DNA of 64,000 nt from CAZUSO01 sp964622775 (GTDB lineage Bacteria > Bacteroidota > Bacteroidia > Chitinophagales > Chitinophagaceae), in the NCBI GenBank assembly GCA_964622775.1, contig CAZUSO010000004.1, forward strand, positions 1 to 64,000, in the 5' to 3' direction. The translations under genes and the position numbers were made by a program. The notes under the pieces were generated by a model. It did no database searches. It was given only the letters and a program-made list of their open reading frames with translations, and was not told where the DNA came from. Positions 33,656-42,180 of the stretch are shown one piece after another (the stretch's first letter is position 1; each line of letters begins with the position of its first letter).

Positions 33656-34312
33656 CTATATCACAACGGATTCGGGTTTTACGCCGAGGCTGACCAGGTC
33701 ACGGTTAATATCTTCAACAAAACTTTCCGGCCCGCAAACATAAAAATGGCTGTCGAAATCACGAATGGTCTCAATCAAAAATTTACGATCAATCTTCCGT
33801 TCCCGGAAACCGATAACACCCTGCTTGGTGAAAACATTCATATAAGCGGCGCCGAGCATCTTAAATAATTCTTCATGCAGGATGATATCTTCCTCGCTCT
33901 GGTTGGAATAAATGAGCCCGATATTCCGCAGGTTGCCGCTGTAAAACAAGGCACGGAATATAGCAATAAACGGCGTGATGCCGGTACCGCCGGCCAGAAA
34001 AATGCCCGGCCCCTTATACACAATGGTGCCGAAAACATCGTGCAGTAAAAACGCTGCTCCCGCGTTCAGCTTACCCAACCGATGTGTCACACCATCATGG
34101 TCATCATAAATCTTAATGATAAATTCCAGATATGGCCAGTCGTTCAGCGAAGTAAACGTAAAAGGCCGTAATTGATCTTCCCATCCGGGTAAGTCGATCG
34201 AAATATGCGCCGACTGCCCCGGACGATAAATAAAGTCTTTTGGCTTTTCCAGTACAAAACGTTTTACATTGTGCGTTACATAATCGGTATCCAGTATTTT
34301 CAGGGTATGCAT
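33656..34312 (-). CDS. Ferredoxin-NADP reductase-type flavoprotein
   Basis: The 218-residue protein has an FAD-binding barrel with RPFTFTS and an NAD(P)-binding half with FLAGGTGITPFIAIF and HFYVCGPESFVED, the core of the ferredoxin reductase superfamily. It has no fused 2Fe-2S domain, so it probably moves electrons between NAD(P)H and a separate partner. Upstream of it lies a divergent hydrolase gene; downstream is tatD. Electron partner and cofactor preference are unknown. Length is that of the minimal two-domain module. Confidence 0.85.
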   Translation of the reverse strand: MHTLKILDTDYVTHNVKRFVLEKPKDFIYRPGQSAHISIDLPGWEDQLRPFTFTSLNDWPYLEFIIKIYDDHDGVTHRLGKLNAGAAFLLHDVFGTIVYKGPGIFLAGGTGITPFIAIFRALFYSGNLRNIGLIYSNQSEEDIILHEELFKMLGAAYMNVFTKQGVIGFRERKIDRKFLIETIRDFDSHFYVCGPESFVEDINRDLVSLGVKPESVVI

Positions 34313-34429
34313 GTTATGCTGATTTTATAAGGGTTTAAAGGTAGGAGGTATTAACCGAAAAATAAAAAGAAGGATAATGAACGGAATATTTGATTTCATT
34401 TTTATCATTAAATGCTTTTTTTTGCGGAG

Positions 34430-35251
34430 ATGAATATTCAGCCAGGATATATCCGTTACAAAGACAATACCGTTTACTGCATCAAAACCGGGCAGGGGCC
34501 AAGGCTGATGCTGGCATTTCACGGATTTGGCCAGGAAAGCAGCTTTTTTCTGTCGCTTGCTAACGCATTGGCTGATGAATATACGACCATTGCCATTGAT
34601 CTGCCCGGTCATGGAAAAACAACATGGACGGATACGTATTTTGACACGGAAGCGCTGATGGCATTAGTGCAGGGTTTTAAAAATGATTTGCATATGGAGC
34701 GTATTTCTCTGCTGGGCTACAGCTTAGGCAGCAGACTTTGTCAGTGCATCATCGAAAAACAGGCGAACTGGGTGGACACCACTTTTTTGCTGGCGCCGGA
34801 CAGCCTTAAAAACAACAGGCTTTATAAACTGGCTACCCGTAATTTTTTGGGAAAGAAAATCTTTAGAGCGATCTGCCAAAATCCCGTTGCATTGATGAGC
34901 ATTGCTGGATTATTGCAAAAAACGGGCTTGCTCCGCAAGGCGCAATTTGATTTTTTACAGAAAAATTTATCCGATGCCACACGTCGCCGCCAGGTCTTTG
35001 AAGTGTGGAATGTATTAAGCCCGCTAATCCCGCATAAGGCAATCGCGCATTATCAAATCAACAAGCATAAGATCGGATTGCACCTGCTGATGGGGCAACA
35101 GGACAGTATATTTCCCGTTGCTCACGGGAAGGCATTCCTTCTCGGGCTGAAAAATGCGACCTTGCATACCCTCCCCTGCGGGCATAATTTTGCGAGTGAA
35201 AAAATCATGTCGCAGGTAGCCGGGATCATTCAATCAACACAACCATTATGA
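34430..35251 (+). CDS. Alpha/beta-hydrolase
   Basis: The roughly 273-residue cytosolic hydrolase has the oxyanion region AFHGFGQES, DLPGHGKT, the nucleophile elbow GYSLGS (S98), a candidate acid Asp in GQQDSIFP and His in LPCGHNFASE near the C-terminus, so the catalytic triad is complete. The resemblance is to esterases and pimeloyl-ester-type hydrolases, but the substrate cannot be read. I chose the ATG at 34430 because a T-run ending TTTG just before it looks like a -7 element. Its stop overlaps the next gene's start (ATGA), so the two are coupled. Confidence 0.83.
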   Translation: MNIQPGYIRYKDNTVYCIKTGQGPRLMLAFHGFGQESSFFLSLANALADEYTTIAIDLPGHGKTTWTDTYFDTEALMALVQGFKNDLHMERISLLGYSLGSRLCQCIIEKQANWVDTTFLLAPDSLKNNRLYKLATRNFLGKKIFRAICQNPVALMSIAGLLQKTGLLRKAQFDFLQKNLSDATRRRQVFEVWNVLSPLIPHKAIAHYQINKHKIGLHLLMGQQDSIFPVAHGKAFLLGLKNATLHTLPCGHNFASEKIMSQVAGIIQSTQPL

Positions 35252-36408
35252 CGTTGCTGACCCTCATTATAATCCTGCCGGCCATTGCTTACGCCCTGTT
35301 GATGATACTGTATATCAGGGGCTGGCATCTTCAAAAGAAACATACTGCTGCAAAGAATTTCCGGGGTTCCACAATGGTCAGTATCATCATTCCCGCAAGA
35401 AACGAAGCCGGGAATATAGCATCGCTGCTACAGTCCATTTTAGCTAATACTTATCCACAGTCATTGCTGGAAATTATAGTAGTGGATGATTTTTCTACAG
35501 ACGATACTGCGGCTATAGCCACGGCAATTTTGAGCAAGGTTAATGGAAGAATAATTGCATTAAAAGATCACTTGTCAGAAGCAGAACAGATTAATTCCTA
35601 TAAAAAAAAGGCGCTGGAGATGGCCATTGCAGCGTCAAAAGGCCGGCTGATCGTCACCACGGATGCGGACTGCATCGTTCCTCCAGACTGGCTCAACAGC
35701 ATTGTGTCGGTTTATGAAGAACAGTCGGCAAAGTTCATTGCAGCGCCAGTGATTTTTACTCAAAATAAGTACAATCCAATTGCCTCCATTTTGTTCGCTT
35801 TCCAGTCATTGGATTTCATGACAATGCAGGGCATTACGGCGGCATCAGCGCGTTTGCAGCTGGGCAGTATGTGCAATGGCGCTAATCTTGCATTTGACAA
35901 AGGCGCCTTCGAAGCGGTGAACGGGTATCGGGACATTGATCATATTGCATCTGGCGATGACATGCTGCTGATGTATAAAATTCAGCAAAAATATCCGGAA
36001 GGCGTTCACTACCTGAAATCGGAAGCAGCCATTGTAAGCACGGCCGCCCAGGAAAGCTGGAACCGGTTTTTCCATCAGCGGATCCGTTGGTCTTCCAAGG
36101 CAGACCAATACCAGGAAAAGAAAATGACCGGTATCTTGCTGGCGGTTTACTGCTTTAATTTATCCTTCCCGGTATTGGGTATAGCCGGATTTTTTGATAC
36201 ATTTTTTTGGAAATTAGCCGCAATAATTTATATAACCAAAATCATCCTGGAAATGATTTTTTTAATTCCGATTGCTGTTTTTTACCGGAAACAACGCGAA
36301 TTGTTTTGGTTTCCGCTGTTGCAGCCACTCCATATTGCTTATATTATCCTGGCCGGATTTTTAGGGAAATTCGGGAGCTATCAGTGGAAGGGTCGAAGGG
36401 TGAAATGA
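35248..36408 (+). CDS. Membrane-bound family 2 glycosyltransferase
   Basis: The 386-residue protein has an N-terminal membrane helix, then a GT-A domain with VSIIIPARNEAGNI, VVDDFSTDDT, the DxD motif in VTTDADCIVP and the acceptor-side motifs GDDMLL and QRIRW. Two or three C-terminal membrane segments follow. This is the layout of processive or lipid-linked family 2 glycosyltransferases such as hyaluronan- or ceramide-type transferases. It overlaps the upstream hydrolase by 4 bases, so the two may act on the same envelope lipid or polymer (inference). Confidence 0.87.
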   Translation: MTLLTLIIILPAIAYALLMILYIRGWHLQKKHTAAKNFRGSTMVSIIIPARNEAGNIASLLQSILANTYPQSLLEIIVVDDFSTDDTAAIATAILSKVNGRIIALKDHLSEAEQINSYKKKALEMAIAASKGRLIVTTDADCIVPPDWLNSIVSVYEEQSAKFIAAPVIFTQNKYNPIASILFAFQSLDFMTMQGITAASARLQLGSMCNGANLAFDKGAFEAVNGYRDIDHIASGDDMLLMYKIQQKYPEGVHYLKSEAAIVSTAAQESWNRFFHQRIRWSSKADQYQEKKMTGILLAVYCFNLSFPVLGIAGFFDTFFWKLAAIIYITKIILEMIFLIPIAVFYRKQRELFWFPLLQPLHIAYIILAGFLGKFGSYQWKGRRVK

Positions 36409-36570
36409 ATTGAATAATGAGTAATAAATCCCGCTCGTGCAGGAATGAACAACCTTCAATAAATACTCGTCAGTAATGGATTCGTCCACAAAAAGATAAA
36501 TCATTCTGCCCTTAGTGTCATAACCTGATAGCTGTGTGATTTTTTGAAATTTTATATTAAGTTACAGGTC

Positions 36571-36607
36571 AAAAAACCGCCGGATAAAGATTATCGGGCG
36601 GCTTTTT
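36571..36607. terminator. Bidirectional terminator between the glycosyltransferase and queA
   Basis: An 11-bp stem with one mismatch (AAAAAACCGCC with GGCGGCTTTTT) has T runs on both strands. It lies between two converging genes and can serve both. Confidence 0.75.
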
Positions 36608-36625
36608 AAATGAGCTTTATAAAAA

Positions 36626-37675
36626 TCAAATCACTAACATGGCATCGCCATAGCTGAAGAAATTGTATTTCTGCTTCATGGCTACATTATAAGCTTCGAT
36701 GGCCAGGTCATAGCCGGCAAAAGCACATACCATAATCAGCAGGCTCGTTTTCGGCAAATGAAAATTAGTGATTAAGGAGTTAGCAATGGAAAATTCATGA
36801 GGCGGATGAATAAAGAGGTTGGTCCAGCCCGATGCCGGTTTCAAAAGTCCCTGAGCGGTAACAGAGCTTTCAAGCGCACGCATTGTGGTGGTGCCCACAG
36901 AGCATATCCTGCGGTTATTTTGAATAGCATTATTTACGATATCACAGGCATATTCGTCCACGTTGAAATATTCCGCATCCATCTTGTGTTTGCTCAGGTC
37001 TTCCACTTCAATAGGCCGGAAGGTGCCCAGGCCGGTGTGCAGGGTAATTTCGGCAAAACGAATACCATGAATTTCTAATCGTTTGATCAGTTCCCGGCTG
37101 AAGTGCATACCGGCAGTAGGAGCCGCAACGGCGCCTTCATACTTTGCATAAACGGTCTGGTAACGCTCACGGTCTTCGTCATTCGGCTTCCGCTTGATGT
37201 ATTTGGGCAGAGGTGTTTCGCCCATGCTGTCTAATACGGTTTTAAATTCCTGATCATCGCCATTAAACAAAAAGCGAATCGTACGGCCGCGGGATGTCGT
37301 ATTGTCAATAACTTCCGCCACCAACTCGTCATTATCGCCGAAATAGAGCTTATTGCCCACCCGGATTTTACGGGCAGGATCTACGATCACATCCCACAAG
37401 CGATTCGGCTTATTCAGTTCCCGCAATAAGAACACTTCAATCTTAGCGCCGGTTTTTTCCTTGCGTCCGTAAAGTCGGGCGGGAAATACCTTCGTGTTGT
37501 TCACGACCATGACGTCTTTATCATCGAAGTATTCGAGGACATCTCTGAAGGTACGGTGCTCTATCTTCCCGGTATCTTTATGAACCACCATAAGGCGGCT
37601 TTTGTCTCTTTCTTTGGCTGGATGTTGTGCGATCAGGTTGATCGGCAGTTCGAACTTAAATTGGGATAATTTCAT
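36626..37675 (-). CDS. queA: S-adenosylmethionine:tRNA ribosyltransferase-isomerase QueA
   Basis: QueA transfers and isomerises the ribosyl part of SAM onto preQ1 in tRNA, making epoxyqueuosine at the wobble position. The 349-residue protein is full length, with FELPINLIAQHPAKERDKSRLMV at the N-terminus, VNNTKVFPARLYGRK, TPLPKYIKR, the YQTVYAKYEGAVAAPTAGMHF block and TLHTGLGTFRPIEVED. It is read from its own promoter, with a TACCTTCG box at 37720-37727 about 45 bases before the start. Identification is certain. Confidence 0.97.
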   Translation of the reverse strand: MKLSQFKFELPINLIAQHPAKERDKSRLMVVHKDTGKIEHRTFRDVLEYFDDKDVMVVNNTKVFPARLYGRKEKTGAKIEVFLLRELNKPNRLWDVIVDPARKIRVGNKLYFGDNDELVAEVIDNTTSRGRTIRFLFNGDDQEFKTVLDSMGETPLPKYIKRKPNDEDRERYQTVYAKYEGAVAAPTAGMHFSRELIKRLEIHGIRFAEITLHTGLGTFRPIEVEDLSKHKMDAEYFNVDEYACDIVNNAIQNNRRICSVGTTTMRALESSVTAQGLLKPASGWTNLFIHPPHEFSIANSLITNFHLPKTSLLIMVCAFAGYDLAIEAYNVAMKQKYNFFSYGDAMLVI

Positions 37676-37799
37676 ATCTTACAGGATATGCTAAGAAGAT
37701 TTTAGAATGGAAAAGTGAGCGAAGGTATGAAAAAAGAACGACAAGAGAGCGATTATTTTTTAATAACCGCTCATTAAAGGAGATGAATCTTGTCCTTTG

Positions 37800-38054
37800 T
37801 TATTCAACTATGCACGTACCATCGAAGCCCTGCATAAAGTATTTGCTCTCTAATTCAAAACATTTAGAGTCGGCCTGTTCCCGGAGCCGTGCCGTAACAG
37901 TTGTCGTTTCTTCTTTGTCCGGCTCTCCGTCGGCTATGCCCAAACTGCGTGCTACATAGGTGCATTTACAGGCATAATCACTGTTCTTGAGACAGGACAT
38001 TAAACCAAATACTGTGAACATCGCTACAAGAGCCGTCAATGTAAATTTTTTCAT
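37800..38054 (-). CDS. Small lipoprotein, unknown function
   Basis: The 84-residue product starts with a lipoprotein signal (MKKFTLTALVAMFTVFGLMSC, Cys about 21). The rest is polar with three further cysteines (YACKCTY, SKCFE, DGTC). Short lipoproteins of this type are very common in Bacteroidota and generally have no assigned function. It lies between queA and aspS on the same strand, 35 bases after aspS, and could be co-transcribed with aspS. Confidence 0.7.
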   Translation of the reverse strand: MKKFTLTALVAMFTVFGLMSCLKNSDYACKCTYVARSLGIADGEPDKEETTTVTARLREQADSKCFELESKYFMQGFDGTCIVE

Positions 38055-38089
38055 TTTAATGGAATTTTATGCAAAAATAATGGCTTAAT

Positions 38090-39904
38090 TTATTTATTCA
38101 AATCGCCGGCGCTGATATGGAGCTCCTTCAATTGCCCGGCGCTGATTGCTGCCGGGGCATCTAACATCACATCGCGCCCGCTGTTATTTTTTGGGAAGGC
38201 AATATAATCACGGATGGTTTCATCGCCGCCCAGCAAAGCGCAAAGGCGGTCGAAGCCGAATGCGATGCCGCCATGCGGAGGCGCACCATATTCAAAAGCG
38301 CCAAGCAGGAACCCGAATTTTTCCCGGGCTTCTTCCTGGGAAATTCCCAGGGCGGAAAACATTTTCTCCTGTAGATCCTTTTGATGGATCCGGATGGATC
38401 CGCCGCCGAGCTCATGGCCATTCAGCACGAAATCATAAGCATTGGCCTTGATATAGGCATATTTTTCAGGATCATCCATCCAGGAAATCTGCTCCGGTTT
38501 AGGCGATGTAAAGGGATGATGACGCGCCATCCAGCGTCCGGCTCCGCCGCCGTCCACATCTTCGTCAGCATATTCCAGCAAAGGGAAATCCAGCACCCAA
38601 AGCGGCTGATAAGTCTCTTTCTTTCGTAAGCCAAGCCGGTTGGCCATCTCTAACCGCAGTTCGCTCATCGCTTTTCGGGTCAGCTCCGCAGAGCCGGCAA
38701 GAATCAGGATCAAATCTCCCGGAGCCGCACCGGTAAGGTCGCTCCAGGTTTTCAGGCGCTCTGCCTCGTAAAATTTATCCACGGAACTCTTCAGCGTGCC
38801 GTCCGTTTGGTATTTTACATACATCATTCCCGTCATGCCGATCTGCGGGCGTTTCACCCATTCGGTCAGTTCGTCTAACTGTTTACGGGTATATTCGCTA
38901 CAGCCTTTCGCACATAGGGCTACTACATATTCCGCCTCATCCATTACCCTGAAACCCGCGCCCGATACCAGGTCTGTTGCGGGATCACTTTGTTCCAGAA
39001 CACCTTCCGGAGCTTTCAGCTCTTTCAATTCCATGTCGAAACGGATATCGGGCTTATCATTGCCAAAGCGGCGCATGGCCTCACTCCAGGATATTCTTGG
39101 GAACGCATCCGTCATTGTGATGCCTTTTACATCCCGGAAGATATGTTTTATTAAGCCTTCAAATATTTGCAGAATATCTTCCTGTTCCACGAAGGACATC
39201 TCACAGTCAACTTGTGTAAACTCCGGCTGACGGTCTGCCCGTAAATCCTCATCGCGGAAGCATTTCACGATCTGATAATACCGGTCAAAGCCACTGACCA
39301 TCAGGAGCTGCTTGAATGTTTGCGGGCTTTGCGGCAAGGCATAAAACTGACCCGGATTCATACGCGAAGGCACTACAAAATCCCGTGCGCCTTCCGGCGT
39401 TGATTTAATCAGGAAAGGTGTTTCAATGTCAAAAAATCCGTGTTGGTCTAAGTAGTTTCTTACAGAGCGGTTCACCTGATAACGCAGCGCCAGGTTCCGT
39501 TGCAGGGCAGGGCGGCGCAAATCGAGATAACGGTATTTCATACGCAGCTCGTCACCGCCATCAGTAGCCTCTTCAATGGTAAATGGCGGTACCGAAGCCT
39601 TGTTCAGGATTTGATATTCCGACACTTCCACCTCTATATTACCGGTGGGCATCTTCGGGTTTTTATTACTGCGCTCCGTCACTTTCCCCTGAGCCCGGAT
39701 AACAAATTCACGACCCAGGGGCTGCTCTTCTAATTGCCGGCTAAGCTGTTCGTTGAAGAAAAGCTGGGTGATACCGTACCGGTCGCGCAGGTCAACAAAA
39801 GAAATGCTGCCTAATTTTCTAAGGGTTTGTACCCATCCGCATAGAGATACTTCAGTGTGAATGTGTGTTTCACGCAATTCCCCGCAGGTATGTGTTCGAT
39901 ACAT
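38090..39904 (-). CDS. aspS: Aspartyl-tRNA synthetase
   Basis: AspRS attaches aspartate to tRNA-Asp. The 604-residue class II enzyme is of the long bacterial type. It has an N-terminal OB-fold anticodon domain (CGWVQTLRKLGSISFVDLRDRYG), motif 1 region ETPFLIKSTPEGARDFVV, motif 2 FRDEDLRADRQPEFTQVDCEMSF, the bacterial insertion domain (about 290-420) and motif 3 GIAFGFDRLCALLGG. Length and order are standard. It has its own full promoter (40000-40030), whose -33 box lies within the last codons of engB. Confidence 0.97.
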   Translation of the reverse strand: MYRTHTCGELRETHIHTEVSLCGWVQTLRKLGSISFVDLRDRYGITQLFFNEQLSRQLEEQPLGREFVIRAQGKVTERSNKNPKMPTGNIEVEVSEYQILNKASVPPFTIEEATDGGDELRMKYRYLDLRRPALQRNLALRYQVNRSVRNYLDQHGFFDIETPFLIKSTPEGARDFVVPSRMNPGQFYALPQSPQTFKQLLMVSGFDRYYQIVKCFRDEDLRADRQPEFTQVDCEMSFVEQEDILQIFEGLIKHIFRDVKGITMTDAFPRISWSEAMRRFGNDKPDIRFDMELKELKAPEGVLEQSDPATDLVSGAGFRVMDEAEYVVALCAKGCSEYTRKQLDELTEWVKRPQIGMTGMMYVKYQTDGTLKSSVDKFYEAERLKTWSDLTGAAPGDLILILAGSAELTRKAMSELRLEMANRLGLRKKETYQPLWVLDFPLLEYADEDVDGGGAGRWMARHHPFTSPKPEQISWMDDPEKYAYIKANAYDFVLNGHELGGGSIRIHQKDLQEKMFSALGISQEEAREKFGFLLGAFEYGAPPHGGIAFGFDRLCALLGGDETIRDYIAFPKNNSGRDVMLDAPAAISAGQLKELHISAGDLNK

Positions 39905-39999
39905 GTTGATTGTATTTACTGTTGATTGTTGAAAGCGTATTGCCCGCAGTGTTCACGGCAGCAGTCAGGCTGCGTATGTTCCGCGCACAAAAAACGCTG

Positions 40000-40030
40000 C
40001 GAAATTAAAGGTTTATTGCGGTACCTCAAA
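40000..40030 (-). promoter_or_regulatory. Promoter of aspS inside the engB 3' end
   Basis: On the minus strand TTTG and TAATTTCG are separated by 19 bases. The -7 box differs from consensus by one base (TTCG for TTTG). The leader to the aspS ATG would be about 90 bases. Confidence 0.65.
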
Positions 40031-40639
40031 TGATTGATTGAGTTCGTCAATATATTCCAATAATTCCCTGCGTCCGGTTTTTTTTACGGTGGATGTAACA
40101 AAGTTGCGGGGAATAAATTCCCATTCTTCCCGCATTTTGTTGATAAATGCTTTTACATTCCGGGCGGTTTCTGCCTGCGTATTTTTGTCGGATTTTGTGA
40201 AAACTAAATTGAACGGTACATTCCATTCACCCAGATTGCCCAGGAATTCCAGGTCGATTTTCTGAGGACTGATACGGCTGTCGATTAATACAAATACGGT
40301 TTGCAGGTTGTTGCGTTCCCGGAAATAGCTCGCAATCATCTTTTCCCATTGCCGCCGCTGACTGATGGAGCGCTTTGCATAGCCATAGCCCGGCAAATCC
40401 ACCAGATACCATCCTCCACGCTGCGTTTTATCTCCATTAATGATGAAATGATTGATTAATTGTGTCTTGCCCGGGCTGGAAGAAACCTTGGCCAATCCGG
40501 CATGGTTGGTAAGCAGGTTGATTAGTGAGGATTTGCCGACATTAGAACGCCCGATAAAGGCGTACTCCGGACGATCTGCCGGCGGGCACATGCTGACTGC
40601 AGGACTGCTGATGAGGTATTGTGTATTGTGTATTTCCAT
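40013..40639 (-). CDS. engB: Ribosome-biogenesis GTPase EngB (YsxC/YihA)
   Basis: EngB is an essential GTPase needed for assembly of the 50S subunit. The roughly 208-residue protein shows G1 GRSNVGKSS at about 30-38, the switch region SSSPGKTQLINHF, G3 LVDLPGYGYAK, G4 TKSD and a G5-like TSTVKKTG. I chose the ATG at 40639: two TATTTTTG boxes (40649-40656 and 40661-40668) lie just upstream, and the earlier start would fall among them. It follows a methyltransferase gene, with which it may also be co-transcribed. Confidence 0.95.
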   Translation of the reverse strand: MEIHNTQYLISSPAVSMCPPADRPEYAFIGRSNVGKSSLINLLTNHAGLAKVSSSPGKTQLINHFIINGDKTQRGGWYLVDLPGYGYAKRSISQRRQWEKMIASYFRERNNLQTVFVLIDSRISPQKIDLEFLGNLGEWNVPFNLVFTKSDKNTQAETARNVKAFINKMREEWEFIPRNFVTSTVKKTGRRELLEYIDELNQSFEVPQ

Positions 40640-40678
40640 AAGCCGGGACAAAAATATGTCCAAAAATATTACCGCGTA

Positions 40679-41368
40679 CTAAAGATGCTGACAAATCAAT
40701 ATCCGGTTTTTGCCTTTAGTAAGGATTTCAATCGTATGGAATTGCTGGCTCAGCATCCGTTGCAGATTTTCCCATTCTTCGTTTTCGTGGATAATATAGT
40801 TCATAATGCAATAGCCGCCCGGACGCAGCGCCTTTTGGCAGGATCCCAAAAAAGAGGGTTGCAGGATACGTTCCGGTACGCTTCTTCCGATAAACACATC
40901 AATACAGATCAGGTCGTAATGATCCGTATTGCTTTCCATAAAATGAAATGCATCCCCCGGGAATGTCCGGAAGTGCCTGATATCAGATAAAGCCAATACT
41001 GTTGTTGCCCATTTCAGGATTTCACCGTTCAGTTCCACAAGCGTGTAATGCATACCGGCATTATACCGGTGATGCAGGATCTGTGCCACGCTGCCTAAGC
41101 CCGTACCCAGAATCAGACAGTCACCTGCTTTTCGGAAAAAGGAGTTGGGTAAATTTTTGAAGGCTAAACGAAAGGGTGCGTACCGGCGGCCATCAGAATA
41201 CAGCGCATCTTCCGTAGCTAATTGCCACTGATTCCGGTACAGCAATAACTCCAGGTAATCTCCGGATTTGCTATACCCGTGATGAATCCGAATGGGCCAA
41301 AGGTAGCTGAGCAAGCGATACCAGGCAGAAGGTTGAAATGTCGTTATCACAAATTCCGGTTTATACAC
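40679..41368 (-). CDS. Spermidine-synthase-like methyltransferase-fold protein
   Basis: The 229-residue protein has the Rossmann SAM/aminopropyl-transferase fold: LILGTGLGSVAQILHHRY (nucleotide loop), YTLVELNGEILKWA with the acidic residue after strand 2, FPGDAFHFM and LICIDVFIG. It resembles spermidine-synthase-type fused proteins, but lacks the usual polyamine-site region in full and is shorter than classical SpeE. It might be a methyltransferase of unknown target. It lies between plsY and engB in the same direction. Confidence 0.7.
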   Translation of the reverse strand: MYKPEFVITTFQPSAWYRLLSYLWPIRIHHGYSKSGDYLELLLYRNQWQLATEDALYSDGRRYAPFRLAFKNLPNSFFRKAGDCLILGTGLGSVAQILHHRYNAGMHYTLVELNGEILKWATTVLALSDIRHFRTFPGDAFHFMESNTDHYDLICIDVFIGRSVPERILQPSFLGSCQKALRPGGYCIMNYIIHENEEWENLQRMLSQQFHTIEILTKGKNRILICQHL

Positions 41369-41431
41369 AATTATGGTTTCAGGGCAGGAGCCACCAGCCG
41401 GAATGATCTTAAAAAAAGAAGCTGACGGGCT

Positions 41432-42058
41432 TTATTTGTTCTTTTTCTTCTTCAGGTTGACTTTGTTCTCATTACCATTAATGAGCCTGCTGATATTTTT
41501 ATGATGGCTTAGCACGACCATGCATGCGGTAGCGATGGCAAAAAGACGGTAAAAATCTTCCGGCTCTTTCAGAATGAACAGAATCATAACCGGGAAAGCA
41601 ATGCTGGCAGCAATAGAACTAAGCGAAACATAGCGGGTAAGAAACAACATGAATACAAACACACCGACTAAGATCAAGGCCACTAAGGGCTGAATGCCAA
41701 GAATCATGCCAAATAGCGTAGCCACGCCTTTTCCGCCACGAAATCCTGCAAAAATGGGGAAGATATGCCCTACAACCGCAAAGATGCCGAGAGCAATCTG
41801 CAGATTGATAAATTGCTCGGATTTAAAGGCATAGGCGGATAGGAAAGCCAGGTTAATAGCTGCAAAACCCTTTAACATATCGACCGCCATGACGGCTATA
41901 CCCGGGCCTTTGCCCAAAGTACGAAAGGTATTGGTTGCTCCGGCATTCCCGCTGCCGTATTCCCTGATGTCAATGCTGAAAAAATATTTGCTCACCCATA
42001 CTGCTGTTGGTATTGAACCGATATGATATGCAATTATAATCAGAAGGAATATGCTCAT
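41432..42058 (-). CDS. plsY: Acyl-phosphate:glycerol-3-phosphate acyltransferase PlsY
   Basis: PlsY adds the first acyl chain to glycerol-3-phosphate from acyl-phosphate, starting phospholipid synthesis in the inner membrane. The 208-residue protein has about five membrane helices and the three family motifs: GSGNAGATNTFRTLGK, FPIFAGFRGGKGVAT and VVLSHHKNISRLINGNE. A lysine-rich tail ends it. A TACCTTTG -7 box lies upstream at 42089-42096. Downstream are the methyltransferase and engB genes in the same direction. Confidence 0.95.
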   Translation of the reverse strand: MSIFLLIIIAYHIGSIPTAVWVSKYFFSIDIREYGSGNAGATNTFRTLGKGPGIAVMAVDMLKGFAAINLAFLSAYAFKSEQFINLQIALGIFAVVGHIFPIFAGFRGGKGVATLFGMILGIQPLVALILVGVFVFMLFLTRYVSLSSIAASIAFPVMILFILKEPEDFYRLFAIATACMVVLSHHKNISRLINGNENKVNLKKKKNK

Positions 42059-42088
42059 GTCTTATATTAAAATTAAAAAATGGATGGC

Positions 42089-42096
42089 CAAAGGTA
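42089..42096 (-). promoter_or_regulatory. -7 box of plsY
   Basis: TACCTTTG on the minus strand about 30 bases before the plsY ATG. The -33 TTTG is not clear at the expected distance. Confidence 0.5.
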
Positions 42097-42120
42097 ATTA
42101 TTAAATTTCAATTATTCATT

Positions 42121-42162
42121 TTCGGTAAAATGGGGGAATGCTTCGGCAAAATGGGGTAATCA
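42121..42162. repeat. 21-bp imperfect tandem repeat
   Basis: Two adjacent 21-base units both begin TTCGG(T/C)AAAATGGGG and match at 17 of 21 positions. They fill the spacer between the glycosyltransferase gene and plsY. Confidence 0.6.
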
Positions 42163-42180
42163 TTTTTGGGCTGAATTTGT

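Noticed and set aside
35445..35465. TTATCCACA, a perfect DnaA box
   Set aside because: It is a single site inside the coding sequence of a glycosyltransferase, with no second box nearby.
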